64,000 nt of DNA from Macrotis lagotis (Eukaryota; Chordata; Mammalia; Peramelemorphia; Peramelidae), in NCBI RefSeq assembly GCF_037893015.1, contig NC_133658.1, forward strand, positions 889,166,592-889,230,591, written 5' to 3'. Position numbers and translations under genes: made by a program. The notes beneath the pieces were generated by a model, which had not been told where the DNA came from, did not search any database, and worked only from the letters and a program-made list of their open reading frames with translations. Positions 33,065 through 43,634 of this stretch are shown in pieces; position 1 is the first letter of the stretch; every line of letters begins with the position of its first letter.

Positions 33065-33405
33065 AGAGACTCTTAGATTTTATTTTATTTTTAAATCTCT
33101 ACCTCATTCACTTTTATTAATTTAATTTTTCCCTTCCCCCCTTTTCATGATTCCCTTTTTATTATTTTTTTAAAAATAGCATTTCATTTTTTCCCAATTA
33201 CATGTCAAGACAATTTTTAGCATTCATTTTTACAGAGACTCTTAGATTTTATTTTATTTTGAACTTCTACCTCATTCATTTTTATTAATTTGATTTCTTC
33301 CTTCTTTCCCTTCTTTTCCCCACAATTCCCTTAAAATTTTTTTAAATAGTATTGCACCTACATTGTAATTTTTAACTTTCATTTTTATATAGACTCAGAT
33401 TTTTA
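33065..33405 (-). mobile_element. Tandemly duplicated L1 3'-UTR-like segment
   Basis: 'agagactcttagattttatt' starts at 33065 and again at 33234, with a third partial start ('agactcagattttt') at 33391. Units contain 'ttcccaattacatgtcaaga' and poly-T/A runs typical of marsupial L1 3' ends. Confidence 0.7.
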
Positions 33406-33409
33406 AAAG

Positions 33410-33560
33410 ATCATAGATTTAGAATAGAAAGGAATTTTAGGGGCTATCAGGGGCAGCTCTGTTCATATGAAAGAACTAAGGTCCAGAAAAGTAAGACGAT
33501 TTGTCCAGGATCATCCATGTCCAGGTTGTCTATCAATCCAAAGGTCTTCCCACCTCACTA
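33410..33560 (-). repeat. MIR-type SINE
   Basis: 'agatcatagatttagaatag' and 'gtccaggatcatccatgtcc' form the MIR/MIR3 complement. An L2 piece follows at 33640-33730. Confidence 0.65.
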
Positions 33561-33845
33561 GACCAGGTAGCCTCTCCTTTTCTCCTACTCCCTAAATAAT
33601 TTTTTGTTTACCTAGTCATAAATTTAGTCACCCAATAGAACACAAATTCCTTTTGTGGCTAGAGTTACTCTTCATTCTTCTTGTCTTCAAATCCCCAGGA
33701 CTAATACAAAGTCTCCCAAGTAGTAGGAAAGAGTGCTGGCTCTTAAATCAGAGGATCTGTGTTCAAATCTCACTTCTGACAATACCAATGAAACCTTTGG
33801 GTAACTTCCTCAGATTTCAGTTAACTTGAGGTATAAAATGAAGGT

Positions 33846-34074
33846 AGTACAGTGGGTAGAATGCCAGGCCTGGGGTCAGAAGGACTACTCTTCCTGAGTT
33901 CAAATCTGGTCTTAGACACTAAATGTGGGATCTTGGCAAGTCATTTCACCCCGTTTGCCTCAGTTTCCTCATCTGTCAAATGAGCTGGAGGAAGAAATGG
34001 CAAGAATCCTTGCCAAGAAAACTCCAAATAGGATACAGAAAGTTAGACATAACTGCACAATAGCAACAACACAA
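33846..34074 (+). repeat. Long CORE-SINE, tail type B, inside a MIR3
   Basis: 'agtgggtagaatgccaggcc', 'ctcctcatctgtcaa'-type core and 'tccaaataggatacagaaag' tail. Flanked by aaaatgaaggt at 33835-33845 and 34075-34085, an 11-bp target duplication. It interrupts a MIR3 whose head is at 33725-33834 and whose tail resumes at 34086. Confidence 0.92.
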
Positions 34075-34085
34075 AAAATGAAGGT

Positions 34086-34335
34086 TCTGGACTAGATGCT
34101 TTCTGAGGTCTCTAATACCTTTAGGTCTGGGTCTCTTAGTACTATCTCCCTGGGGCTCAGTTTTATCATCTGGAAAAATTGGGGGTGGTTCTAGATGACA
34201 TCCAAGCTTTCATCTATCTCTGGATTTATGATCCTATGGCATCCTTGGGTCTCAATTTCCCTGTTTGTAAAATGAGGAGGTTAGCTTAGGCTTCTAGACT
34301 CTTTTTAGCTAAAATTCTAGGATACTATGAAGTGA
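34086..34335 (+). repeat. Tandem MIR3 tails (three units)
   Basis: Three successive units of about 90 bp, each with 'ctcagtttt...atctg.aaaa' and '...ggttctagatgacatccaag'-like text, ending in 'tatgatcctatgg' or 'ctaggatactatgaa'. Confidence 0.7.
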
Positions 34336-34554
34336 CCCCAAGAATTTGAACTGTTTATGGTTGAATTGGATTGAATGCATCAAGAGTGAGGAGCCACAGC
34401 TGTAAAGTCCAAGTACTGTTCAGGGTCCTTGGAGTTAGGAAAAGGCTAAGAGGAAACCCTTCTCCCCCTCCTCAGTGCATTGGATGTATTTAGACGTAAG
34501 TTGAGAATTCACCCTCAGAGTGCTTACTGTATAGAGGAAATGTCCACACTAGTG

Positions 34555-34740
34555 AGATGACAGATGGATCAAGGGATCAGAGTACATGCAAAGAAGGTAA
34601 CCAGGATGATGGCTACCTAGGAACCTTGAAGAAGAGTTGAAGGGACTGAGGATGCCTAGCCTGGAGAACAGAAGATGCATAGGGAGACATTATAGTTGTC
34701 TTCTGATATCTGGTAAACTTTTAAGTGGAAGAAGATTTAT
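34555..34740 (+). mobile_element. L3/CR1 LINE 3' fragment
   Basis: 'ggatgcctagcctggagaac', 'agaagatgcatagggagaca', 'ttatagttgtcttctgatat' and 'taagtggaagaagatttatt' match the forward L3/CR1 text, opposite in strand to the copies at 10290 and 13052. 34336-34554 is unassigned. Confidence 0.75.
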
Positions 34741-34826
34741 TGAAGGATCATATATATCCTAGAAGTGAAAGAGGTCTTATAACTTGTCACATGCCCTTAT
34801 TTTACAGATGAGGACCAGTCTTCATG

Positions 34827-34839
34827 TCTTGAGTGTGTT

Positions 34840-34895
<56 letters not shown>

Positions 34896-34898
34896 TTG
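34827..34898. repeat. (GT)n microsatellite
   Basis: GT tract with a few T and A interruptions, set between MIR-like 'ttacagatgaggacc' and a MIR3 tail 'ggactaaatgacccctttga'. Confidence 0.96.
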
Positions 34899-35094
34899 GG
34901 GTTGGACTAAATGACCCCTTTGATTCCTTTCAACTCTGATATTGTAAAAGCCTGCTCATACTTGGAATAGAAAAGCTTTTCCCTGTATTTTTCTCCAGAG
35001 TCTCATCCAGGGGAGCAAATTAAGTTCTAGCAATAAAATGGTCCAGGTGGCATGGCTACATAGGGACTCGAATAATGCTTGGAGTTATATATTA

Positions 35095-35485
35095 TAGAGC
35101 TACAATTCACATTTATTTAGCACCTTAAGGGTTACCAAAGCACTTTTATCACAACAACCTTGGGAAGTAGTGAATATTATTCCCATTTTATAGAGTCCAA
35201 ATAAACTCTTTCACTCTCTCCTTGATCACTTTGCTGAAGACTTATCAGTAATCCTGTGCTTCTCGGAACACAAAAACTAACTCCTAGGGAAGTAACCTGC
35301 CACTATTCAAAGAGCGCTGGACCAAGCTACCCAGGTCTGGGGTTTAAATCCTGGTTCTATCACTTATTTGCTATATGACCTTGAGCAAATACTTTTATCC
35401 GTCTTATCCTTAGTTCCTCCCTTTGTAAAATGAGGAAATTGCACTAGATGGTCCCTAAGGACCTTGCAGAGCTAAATCTCTGAGT
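35095..35485. repeat. MIR complement (35095-35195) and MIR3 (35305-35485)
   Basis: 'cacatttatttagcacctta' and 'attcccattttatagagtcc' (minus), then 'gctatatgaccttgagcaaa' and 'tgcactagatggtccctaag' (plus). Confidence 0.75.
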
Positions 35486-35529
35486 GACTTGGCAACAGTC
35501 AGAAGACCCCTTGAACTGGAGAATTTGAA

Positions 35530-36089
35530 TAGAGTTGCTAATTATCTATTTTTATTTATTCAGAAGTATATAATATGTGACATGCACTGGAGATACAATT
35601 AATAAAAATGAAGTTACTCTTTTCCTACTCTATTCATAAATTACATGTACTCAGAATATACAAACTATATAAAGTAAATACAAGTTAATTTGGGACACTG
35701 GGAGTATAGTAGGTCTCATGAAGGAAGTAGTCCCTGACCAGAATCCTTCAGGAAACTAGGAATTCTAAAAGGAAGAAGACTATATTCCAGATGTGTTGTA
35801 ATGGACAGAATAGCAAAGGTAACTCAGCATTCAGTAGGTGCTTAATAATTGTCAAATTGAATTGAAATAGAAGATGGAGTAGCATGCATTGGGAAGAATT
35901 AATAGGCCAGCTGCTAAATTCTAACAAACTGATTTACAGATAGAAGAAATAATGCTTAATATCTAGTTCCTTTCCAATTCTAATTCTCCCTTTTAGGCTC
36001 TTAGATCTGGTACTAGACGATCTAAGATGTCAATAAATCAAGAAGCATTTATGAATAATATTTTATCCCCTTCAAATTTGTAACATTTA
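35530..36089. other. Mostly unassigned, with decayed dispersed repeat
   Basis: 'tgacatgcactggagataca' and 'ctgaccagaatccttcagga' suggest the ancient 'ggatacaaaga' family up to about 35870. The rest shows nothing I recognise. Confidence 0.4.
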
Positions 36090-37245
36090 TTTAACAAACA
36101 TGTTTAACATTCTTTTAAATTTTTTTTAACATTTTGATTTCCAAATTATCACTCTCCCTCCCCTACTTGAGATAATAAGGAATTTGAAATGGTTATATAA
36201 ATTCAATCATTGAAAAAGTTTCTATATTATTTATGCTGTAAAAAGAAAAAACAAACAACAAAATCCACACAAAAAATAGAGCAAATGAAAAAAGAATATG
36301 CTTCAATCTGCATTCAGACTCCATCATTGCTTTCTTTGAATGTGGATAGAATTTTTCATCACAAGTCCTTTGGAATAGTCTTGGATCATTTCCAGAGTTA
36401 AATCATTCCCAACCGATCATCTTACAATATTCTGCTACTGTGTACAGTCTCCTAGTTCTCTGCTCACTTCAGTTTGTATCAGTTCACATCTTTCCAGTGT
36501 TTTCTGAAATCATCCTGTTTGTCATTTCTCATAGCACAGTAGTATTTCTTTATAATAATACACTACAACTTGTTCAGTTATTCTCAGATTGATGGTCATC
36601 CCCTTAATTTTTAATTCTTTGCACCCACTTTTGTAGAAATAGATCATTTTCCCTTTAAAAAAATCCCTTTGATATACAGATCTAGTACTGGTATTGTTGG
36701 GTCAAAGGGTATGCACAATTTTATGGCATTTTGGACAGAGTTCTAAATTGCTCTCCAGAATGGTTGGATCAGTTTACAATCCCACAAATAGTAGAGTGTA
36801 TCATTTTCCCTTTTTGTCATATTAGACAATCTGATAGGTATGAGATGGCACTTCAAAATTGCTTTAATATACACTTTTCTAAGCAATTTTGATTTCAAGC
36901 ATTTTTCGTATAACATTGGATAGCTTTGATTTCTTTGTCTGAAAACTGCTGCTCATATCCTTTGACCATTTATCAATTGAAGAATGATGCATGTTCTTAT
37001 AAGATTGACTCAATTCTTTATATATTTGAGAAATGAGGTCTTTATCAGAGACATATGCAGTAAAAGTTTTCTCCCCAGCTTTCTGCTTGCCTTCTAATTC
37101 TGGTTGCATTGGTTTTGTTTATGCAAAATATTTTAAATTAAATATAGTCAAAATAATCCATTTTATACTTTGTAATGCTATCAATTGTTTGGTTATAAAT
37201 TCTCCATATTGTATTTTTGAAGCACCTGTATATGCCCAATAGCCT
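36090..37245 (-). mobile_element. L1 LINE, 3' end of ORF2 plus 3' UTR (old, 5'-truncated)
   Basis: The minus strand holds a decayed ORF2 C-terminal part. The frame at 36879-37109 includes AGEKTFTAYVSDKDLISQIY followed by KELSQSYKNMHHSSIDKW. The plus strand carries the L1 3' landmarks 'ggtcaaagggtatgcacaat' and 'ccagaatggttggatcagtt'. Several stops make it inert. It is more diverged than the L1 at 52341. Confidence 0.88.
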
Positions 37246-37269
37246 GTAGTTAACCTTTTTTGGGTCTCT

Positions 37270-37452
37270 GATTCGGCTCAGTTCTTTTGCTCTAAAGAAC
37301 TCCATGTCAGAGAACCTGGGTTCAGATCCTACTTTTGTCATTTCTTCCTTAGGTAATTTTGAGCAAATATGTGCCTTAGTTTCCCCTTTGTAAAATAAAT
37401 GAGTGAGACTAGTTGTCTTCAGATGTCCCTTCCAGCCTTCAACTCTATGATC
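37270..37452 (+). repeat. MIR3-type SINE
   Basis: 'tcagagaacctgggttcaga', 'tccttaggtaattttgagca' and 'tgtcccttccagccttcaac'. Confidence 0.75.
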
Positions 37453-38340
37453 TCAATCTCATGGAACATCACCGTTTGGTAATTTGGGATGAGGATGGGG
37501 TTGGGTGTCTTCTAGAGAGACTTCCCAGAAGCTAGATCACTTTCCATTCTTCTCTCACCCTATTGGGAGTACCTAGCTACTCCCCATTGTGGTTTTGGTC
37601 CATCTGCACTGGAATCTTGCCACCTGCCTTGGAAACATCTTTGATCAATCCACTCAAACATTAGGCAGATGCTACAGAGCCTACAGCCCCTTCTCTGACA
37701 GTCACAGAACATCTCATTGCAGATGGCACCAGGCCCAGCCCAGCAGGGAGGCCAATGTCCTCTCTTTGCCGAATGCATAACTGAGCAGGAGCAGATGTAA
37801 CAGCCCATGAAGACACAAACCAAACTCCAAGTCTTGGATGACTTATGACTAGAGGGCTAATCCTGGACAGGACCCTGGTGCACTATCTCCCTATCTATCC
37901 TTTTTCCAGGCCAAGCCAGAGAACAGATCCAATTTTAAGAATGATACTCTAGCTTGGTTGGTTGGTTGTTTTTTTCTCCCTTTAATTTCTTTTCAGGAAA
38001 AAAAACAGCAAAACCTCTTATTATGTTCCCTTTCAGTGGTTACATAAGCAAAATGTCTGAACATCATAGTGAGTGATGGTTCTGGCGTTGATTAGGGGCC
38101 TCCAGGGAATTTCTTACAGCAGTCGCCCTGTAGTTGGAGAAAATATACTACTGATCCACTTAGTTGAAACTTTTTAAGTCGACCAAAGTTACTGCTAGTA
38201 TTCCAGTGGGGGCACATTAAAAAAAAAAATAAAACTATTGCCAGTATTCTTTCAAAAGGGCCTGGAGTCAGGGAAATATATTTCAGCCATAAATTGGAGT
38301 GGTTATCAGATACTTAGGCTAGGATAACATATCTAGGGAA
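37453..38340. other. Unassigned, relatively GC-rich block
   Basis: No repeat recognised. Frames are open on both strands at about 37560-37823, which is typical of locally GC-rich DNA. The minus-strand frame is Cys-rich but matches no family I know. A pyrimidine tract and AG ('tttaatttcttttcag') at 37981-37996 resembles a splice acceptor but no coding exon follows. Confidence 0.35.
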
Positions 38341-38349
38341 AGGAAATAA

Positions 38350-38630
38350 TAATTAATAATAATACTTATAATTACAGTAATAGTAATAACTGACATTTAT
38401 GTAACATCTACTATGTTCCAGTACTGATTGAAACACTTTGCATTTATTGTCTCATTTAATCCTCACAACAATCTGGAGAGTTAGGCATTATTATTATTAT
38501 TTCCATTTCACAATTGAGGAAACTGAGACAGGTAGAGGTAAAGTGATTCACCCAAGATCACACAACTAGAAAGAATTTGAGTTTGACTCTATGCCAGTGC
38601 TCTAGCCACTATACCATTCAGCTACTAAAT
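38350..38630 (-). repeat. MIR-type SINE
   Basis: 'taactgacatttatgtaaca', 'cctcacaacaatctggagag', 'tcacaattgaggaaactgag', 'cccaagatcacacaactaga'. A second MIR/L3-headed complement is at 38680-38805. Confidence 0.88.
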
Positions 38631-39179
38631 AGGAGCGGTGTCACAAGGGGTTCAGTGAAGACACCATTGATACACAGTTATAGAATCTTCTTTTTAGGAC
38701 TTGAAAGAGACTTTAAAGGTTATCTTGTCCACCCTCCTTGTTTTACAGATGAAGAAACTGAGATTGAGAGAGGTTGAGTGATTTATCCATGGTCACATAT
38801 TCTGTTATTCAAATGAATGCTTCTTGGAGACAGGGATTCTGTTTTGCCTTGCTCTGTAACTCCAGTGCTGAGAACAGGCCCTAGAACCCAGGAAGAACTG
38901 CTGCTTTTTGGCTAAATGACTGATTGGTAAGTGTCCAAGGCAGGATCTGAATTGGGGTCTGATTCTAAGTCTATTGTTCCAACTAGAATTAAGAAGAATA
39001 ATTAATTAACATGGTAAATTATCATGTGGTAGTCTAGGAAAGGTGTTTCTGCACCCTTAATCACCCATTCAGCTACCCAGACAATAGAGATACAATTAAT
39101 AAAAATGAAATTGTCCCCGTCCTCATGTTTTTAAGTTCTGTTTTGGGAGACAATACATACATATAAGCATGTGCAAAAT

Positions 39180-39375
39180 ACGTTTAGTCATTTTAGTCCT
39201 TTGTGACCACATTTGGGGTTTTTTTGGCAGATACTGGCATCATTTACCATTTCTGGCTCTGGCTTGTTTTATAGATGAGGAAACTGAGGCAAACAGAGTG
39301 AAGTGACTTGTCCAGGGCTACATAGTTAGGTCAGATTTGAACTCAGAAAGATGAATCTTCATGTCTCCAGGCCAA
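39180..39375 (-). repeat. Long CORE-SINE, tail type B, truncated head
   Basis: 'tagtcattttagtcctttgt', 'atttggggtttttttggcag', 'agatgaggaaactgaggcaa'. Stops before the tRNA-like head. The plus-strand 139-codon frame 39361-39780 begins in its edge and shows no family similarity. Confidence 0.85.
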
Positions 39376-39829
39376 GACAAAGTGGAAGAGGTTCTGTACC
39401 AATCATTTGTATTCACTAAGATTTCATTAAGCACACTTCTCCCACTATCACCTACTAGTATCCTAGAAAGTCTGTCTCCCCAGCATATGGTGGTATCTGC
39501 TTTTCATTCTAACCATCCCTCCCATTCCTTACTGGCTCTTTTTATAAAGGCTATGTGCTTCTTGATACTTAACCCAGGTAAAGTTTGCAGGACTTGCCTC
39601 AGTAGCAAAACCTCTAGGAAAGGCTCTACTAAGGTCTCCAAGGTACCATTTTGGCCTGGAAGCTCTCTGTGGGCTTTGATTAGTCAGATACTTCATAGAG
39701 TAGAGTCAAATGGAGTTATGGCAGGGGCACTTTATTTAAAATCTGAGGATCTAAGTAACCCAGGCCTGCTACCTGTGTGACCTTGAGAAAACCTGGCATT
39801 GTTTCAAGGACTAAAATTCTATAGGGGAA

Positions 39830-40110
39830 GTCATCCTAAAAGAAATGGAAAACTCTCTAGAATGAAATTCTAAAGACACAAAGAGAAAGAAACTCTGATG
39901 AAAGAAGAAAAGGGGAGCTGCCTAGAGAGATTAATATGGATGCAGAGGGAATTCAATGATCAACTTAAGATTTTTAAAAGACCATATCTAGAAGGTAGAA
40001 TCAAGGACAGAATATCAATAGAAAACAGACTGTATTTTTATGAAGAATATTCTACAGTGGACCACATTTTTACTGTTAAATAACTGCCTAAAAGATAGGG
40101 AGAATACAAG
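39830..40110 (+). mobile_element. Possible RTE-clade LINE reverse-transcriptase fragment
   Basis: The frame 39898-40083 ends RIKDRISIENR then EEYSTVDHIFTVK. The YST-DHI motif followed by a hydrophobic-Lys pattern resembles the start of the RTE reverse transcriptase ('YSTxDHIxT'). The next codon is a stop where Gln would be expected. It is short and decayed. RTE elements are expected because the SINE tails look RTE-derived. Confidence 0.4.
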
Positions 40111-40124
40111 ATTCCATTGTACTA

Positions 40125-40394
40125 ATTAATTGATTTGTTGTTTAATCATTTTCAGTAATGTAGCCTCTTTGTTATCCTATTTGGGGATTTCTTGGCAGAG
40201 ATACTGGAATGATTTACCATTTCCTTCTCCAGTTCATTTTACAGATGAGTAAACTCAGAACAACAAGGTTAAGTGACTTGTCCAGGGTCATAAAGCTAGT
40301 CACTTAACCTTGTGGGTCTGAGACCAGATAGGAACTCAGGTTCTTCTTGACTCCCTGTCTGGCAGTCTATCCACTGTGCCACCTAGCTGCCCAA
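40125..40394 (-). repeat. Long CORE-SINE, tail type B
   Basis: Complete complement: 'tttaatcattttcagtaatg', 'gatttcttggcagagatact', 'ttaagtgacttgtccagggt', 'tccactgtgccacctagctg'. A partial inverted echo ('cacttaaccttgtg') lies inside. Confidence 0.92.
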
Positions 40395-40404
40395 TTACTT
40401 GATT

Positions 40405-40690
40405 ACTCCAAACCAAAACCAAGAGATTCCAGTGTTGGGGCGGGTAGGTGGCGCAGTGGATAAAGCACCGGCCCTGGAGTCAGGAGTACCTGGGTTCAAA
40501 TCCGGTCTCAGACACTTAATAATTACCTAGCTGTGTGGCCTTGGGCAAGCCATTTAACCCCATTTGCCTCGCAAAAAAACCTTAAAAAAAAAAAAGAGAC
40601 TCCAGTGTCTCTGCCAAGAAAACCCCAAATGGGATCACAAAGAATTGGACATGAATGAAATGATTAAACATATTTTATACAAGCTTATAT
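40405..40690 (+). repeat. Type B SINE tail split by a WSINE1-like SINE
   Basis: Tail text 'tctctgccaagaaaacccca', 'aatgggatcacaaagaattg', 'gacatgaatgaaatgattaa' follows the SINE at 40436-40594. Only the tail remains. Confidence 0.8.
40436..40594 (+). mobile_element. WSINE1-like CORE-SINE, best-preserved copy
   Basis: 'gtaggtggcgcagtggataa', 'agcaccggccctggagtcag', 'gagtacctgggttcaaatcc', 'ggtctcagacacttaataat', 'tacctagctgtgtggccttg', A-rich tail. Retains several CpGs, so it is young. Target duplication agagattccagtgt (40422-40435) and agagactccagtgt (40595-40608). Confidence 0.97.
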
Positions 40691-41084
40691 ATACATACAC
40701 TTGATTTAGAGATCAAAACTCAACTTTAAATGCTTTGTTGGGAAATAAAAATGTTTCTTCTCCATAAATCAAAATTATTCAAGATTTCTGAAAGATAAAA
40801 CAATGGAGAGAATCTTGTTCAATGACCCTCTGATCATAATTATCTGATGTGTGATAATTTAGAGAGGTATGCTAATGGAAGGTATTTATACTATGATGAA
40901 GACAATACAGCAGAGAATCTAAAATGATGAGGGATTCCCTAGAGAAGCTGAAGTTACTAGTTGCATCAAGCCTTTTTCTTTCCTTCACTAGAAGGCAAAA
41001 AGCATCCTGGAATCAACCAATGAATATAAAAGCAATTACTGGTGTTAAAAATGAAAAAAAAAGTTATAAAACAATTACTTGACA

Positions 41085-41300
41085 TTTTCTAGATCCCAAC
41101 TCTGTGGTAAGTTCTGGGAATACAAACAGAAGATATGAAGATAATTCCTGCCCTCAGACATATTCTAATGGCACAGACAACAGACAAAGGAGAGTGCTGG
41201 GCAGAAAAACTTTGGTCTGGAAAGTTGGTGGATAGTGAATAGTGTCATGGGGAGTCATTAACAAATTCCATTCAGGAACAATGGCAAAGTTGATATGATT
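41085..41300 (-). repeat. Ancient dispersed repeat
   Basis: 'tgacattttctagatcccaa', 'gttctgggaatacaaacaga', 'cctgccctcagacatattct'. The strand follows MIR convention. 40691-41084 and 41301-41490 are unassigned. Confidence 0.5.
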
Positions 41301-41490
41301 TTGGTTCATGGCTCAAGAATTGGGGGGGAAGGGGTGGTGAGCTATGAAAATGATTCCTTGACAGTCAATAGGTAAATACGGCTGGACCTTTTCCTGAAAT
41401 ATTGGGGAGAGAACTGAAAGATATAAGCAACTACTCTGAAGAGTTTGGCCTAATCAACTAAACAGGGAAAACCAAGTATATGGATAATGT

Positions 41491-41550
41491 TCATTGCCCA
41501 AATTATGACATACAGTCCTTTTTAACTGTATGTCATAATTTGGTCAATGA
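41491..41550. repeat. Near-perfect inverted repeat (hairpin), 26-bp arms
   Basis: Left arm 41491-41516 (tcattgcccaaattatgaca then tacagt), loop 41517-41524 (ccttttta), right arm 41525-41550. 25 of 26 positions pair. Confidence 0.96.
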
Positions 41551-41892
41551 TCAATCTATCACCTCTCCATCTATCAATTTATCTTGCTTTCATCTTTCTC
41601 TCTGGTTATCATCACCATGTATCCCTTCTATTTTTCATGTCTTTATCCTCCTCCTCCTCATCCTATCATGCTCTCCCATCTATCTCTCATTTGTCTCATT
41701 CACCCATTCAAACTGTCTCCATAATAAGTTTAATAATACAAACACATCATTTTATCTGTGTGTATGCATACATAATCAATTTTTTCCAATAAGAAGAAGC
41801 TTTTACAAATGGGATTTGAGCCAAGGATTGACTGGAAGCTTCTCAAGAGCAGGGACTGTCAATCCACCAACAAACATTTATTAGGCACTTAG

Positions 41893-42003
41893 AGCTATCA
41901 CAGTCAGCCTTGGAATCAGACAGGTCTTGGTTTGAGCTCAGCCTTGGATAGCTATTGATCATGGGACCCTGGGAAATCACTTAATTTTTCAATGCCCTGA
42001 AGC
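41893..42003 (+). repeat. MIR-type SINE
   Basis: 'cagccttggaatcagacagg', 'atgggaccctgggaaatcac'. 42004-42340 is otherwise unassigned. Confidence 0.65.
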
Positions 42004-42341
42004 AACTTTTTAAGATTGTAGGGTGTACAATTTTGCTGATTGGAGAAGTATTTTCATTGGGAATAGCCTATGCTAATTAAATAAAACCCCAAGGAAGTTC
42101 AAACACTGTATTAGGCAATAGAAAAAAATAAAATCAGTACCAAAACTTAGGAGTTTATGTATTATCAGGGGAAACAATCTGTACATGTGCAGTGGAATGG
42201 AAAAAATGAAGCAATATTAAGTGCTTTCTATGTGAAAAACATACTAGGAGCTGAGATACACATGGAAGAGCCGGACAGTCTGCTTTTGAAGAAGTATAAA
42301 AAAAATGAAGTTTAAAAATATGGTTTAAAATTTTTTTTGAG

Positions 42342-42485
42342 GGGCAGCTAGGTGGTGAGGTGGATAGAGCACTATCCCTTGAGTTAGGAGGACCTGAGTT
42401 CAAATCTGACCTCAGACACTTAATAATTACCTAGCTGTGTGACCAAGTCACTCAATCCCATTGCCTTGCAAAAAAATCCCAAAAT
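42342..42485 (+). mobile_element. WSINE1-like CORE-SINE
   Basis: 'gggcagctaggtggtgaggt', 'ggatagagcactatcccttg', 'acacttaataattacctagc', tail 'attgccttgcaaaaaaatcc'. A short deletion after 'gtgtgacc'. Confidence 0.93.
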
Positions 42486-42539
42486 GTATTTGAAAAAAAA
42501 TGTTTTGGGGTAGTCTAGTTTCAGGTTCAAATGTGATAA

Positions 42540-43310
42540 ATTCTTGAAATCATTGACTCTAACCCAGAAGTATTTAAGGTTTATTCAAAGACAGTTTATT
42601 CAAATATTACTGTCCTTATCAGAAGCTAAAGGACAGAGGAGATAAGAAAATAAGCAGTTGAGAAAGTCTGATCCCTGAGGGGATGAGCAGCAGGACCATC
42701 AGACAGTTAGAAGGACTAACAGCAGCAGCAGGGTCAGTTGCTATAAGTAGCATATAGAGGGAGAACAGAATAGAACACAGAAGAATAGAAAAGGAGGAGC
42801 AACTTCAAGAGGTTTGCCACTGGTCTGAGAGCAGAAGCATTTATCAGGAGAAGTGGGGCTTATTTGGGAAAGGGGTAAGGGAAGAATGGGGTAATGGTGT
42901 TTGAGGCAATTTCTAATATCTCAGTGGATTTACATCTCAGAAAGTGCTGAAGTTAGTCCCACCATCTACCTCAGTATTCAGAGAAAGTCCTTGGGTTGGG
43001 TTTGGGAAAGAAACAGGCTTTTAAATTTCAGCAGGGTCTTTAGGTGGGTAAGTTTGGAAAAGAAGCTAAGATTTTTCCATTTCAGTAGAGTTTTTGAGTG
43101 GTGAATTTCAATCGGTCTTGGCGGGGTGAATTTGAGGAAGAAGATGAGGCTTCATTTCAGTAAGGTCATTGGAAGGATGAGTTTGGAAAAGAAACTATTT
43201 TAGTAAGGGTCTTTGTGGGCTACAATGGAGCTATTTATCCAGATAACAATGGAATGGAAATCAGATGCCTGGAGGATTGCCAGGTGAGCATGGATAATAT
43301 TTTATCTTAA
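42540..43310. other. Unassigned block with degenerate minisatellite; possible LTR
   Basis: Purine-rich and unlike the SINE/LINE set. At 42982-43223 five to six degenerate units of 30-55 bp repeat the pattern 'atttcagtagggtctttggg' plus 'tgagtttggaaaagaaac'. Some retroviral LTRs contain such arrays, but I see no clear ends or target duplication, so LTR identity is only a guess. Confidence 0.45.
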
Positions 43311-43587
43311 TAGTTAATGTTCATTACTCTTTAGGAACTCCTACTCTAATTGAGGTGAATAGCAGATAGAGCTGGTTCAACTCAAAGTAGATGGCAAGAG
43401 CAGATGGTACTTAGTCCTAGAAAGGACGGCAGAGGGCCCCAACTTTCTTCAGGGTCGAGTACAGTGTCTTGCAGGCATTAAGTTCTACACTGATGAAATA
43501 ATAGGTTTTATAAGAAAAAAATCAAATGAGATAATGCACGTAAAATTCTTTGCAAACTTTACAATGCTTTCTCAATGTGAGTTCTCA

Positions 43588-43634
43588 GAATCATCATCAT
43601 CATCATCGTCATCATCATCATCATCATCATCAAT
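43588..43634. repeat. (ATC)n microsatellite
   Basis: About 15 triplets with one CGT interruption. Gives the poly-Asp minus-strand frame at 43572-43772, which is not a gene. 43640-44235 is unassigned. Confidence 0.96.

Noticed and set aside
39361-39780. 139-codon plus-strand frame, one of the longest outside simple repeats
   Set aside because: It begins in a SINE, has no recognisable domain, and its length is not exceptional for 64 kb of six-frame sequence.
40436-40594. tRNA gene
   Set aside because: The SINE head is tRNA-derived (A- and B-box-like) but no cloverleaf is intact and the element continues into a SINE core and A-tail.
41491-41550. Annotating the hairpin as a microRNA gene
   Set aside because: No conserved mature sequence is recognised and no expression evidence can be drawn from sequence alone; kept as an inverted repeat.
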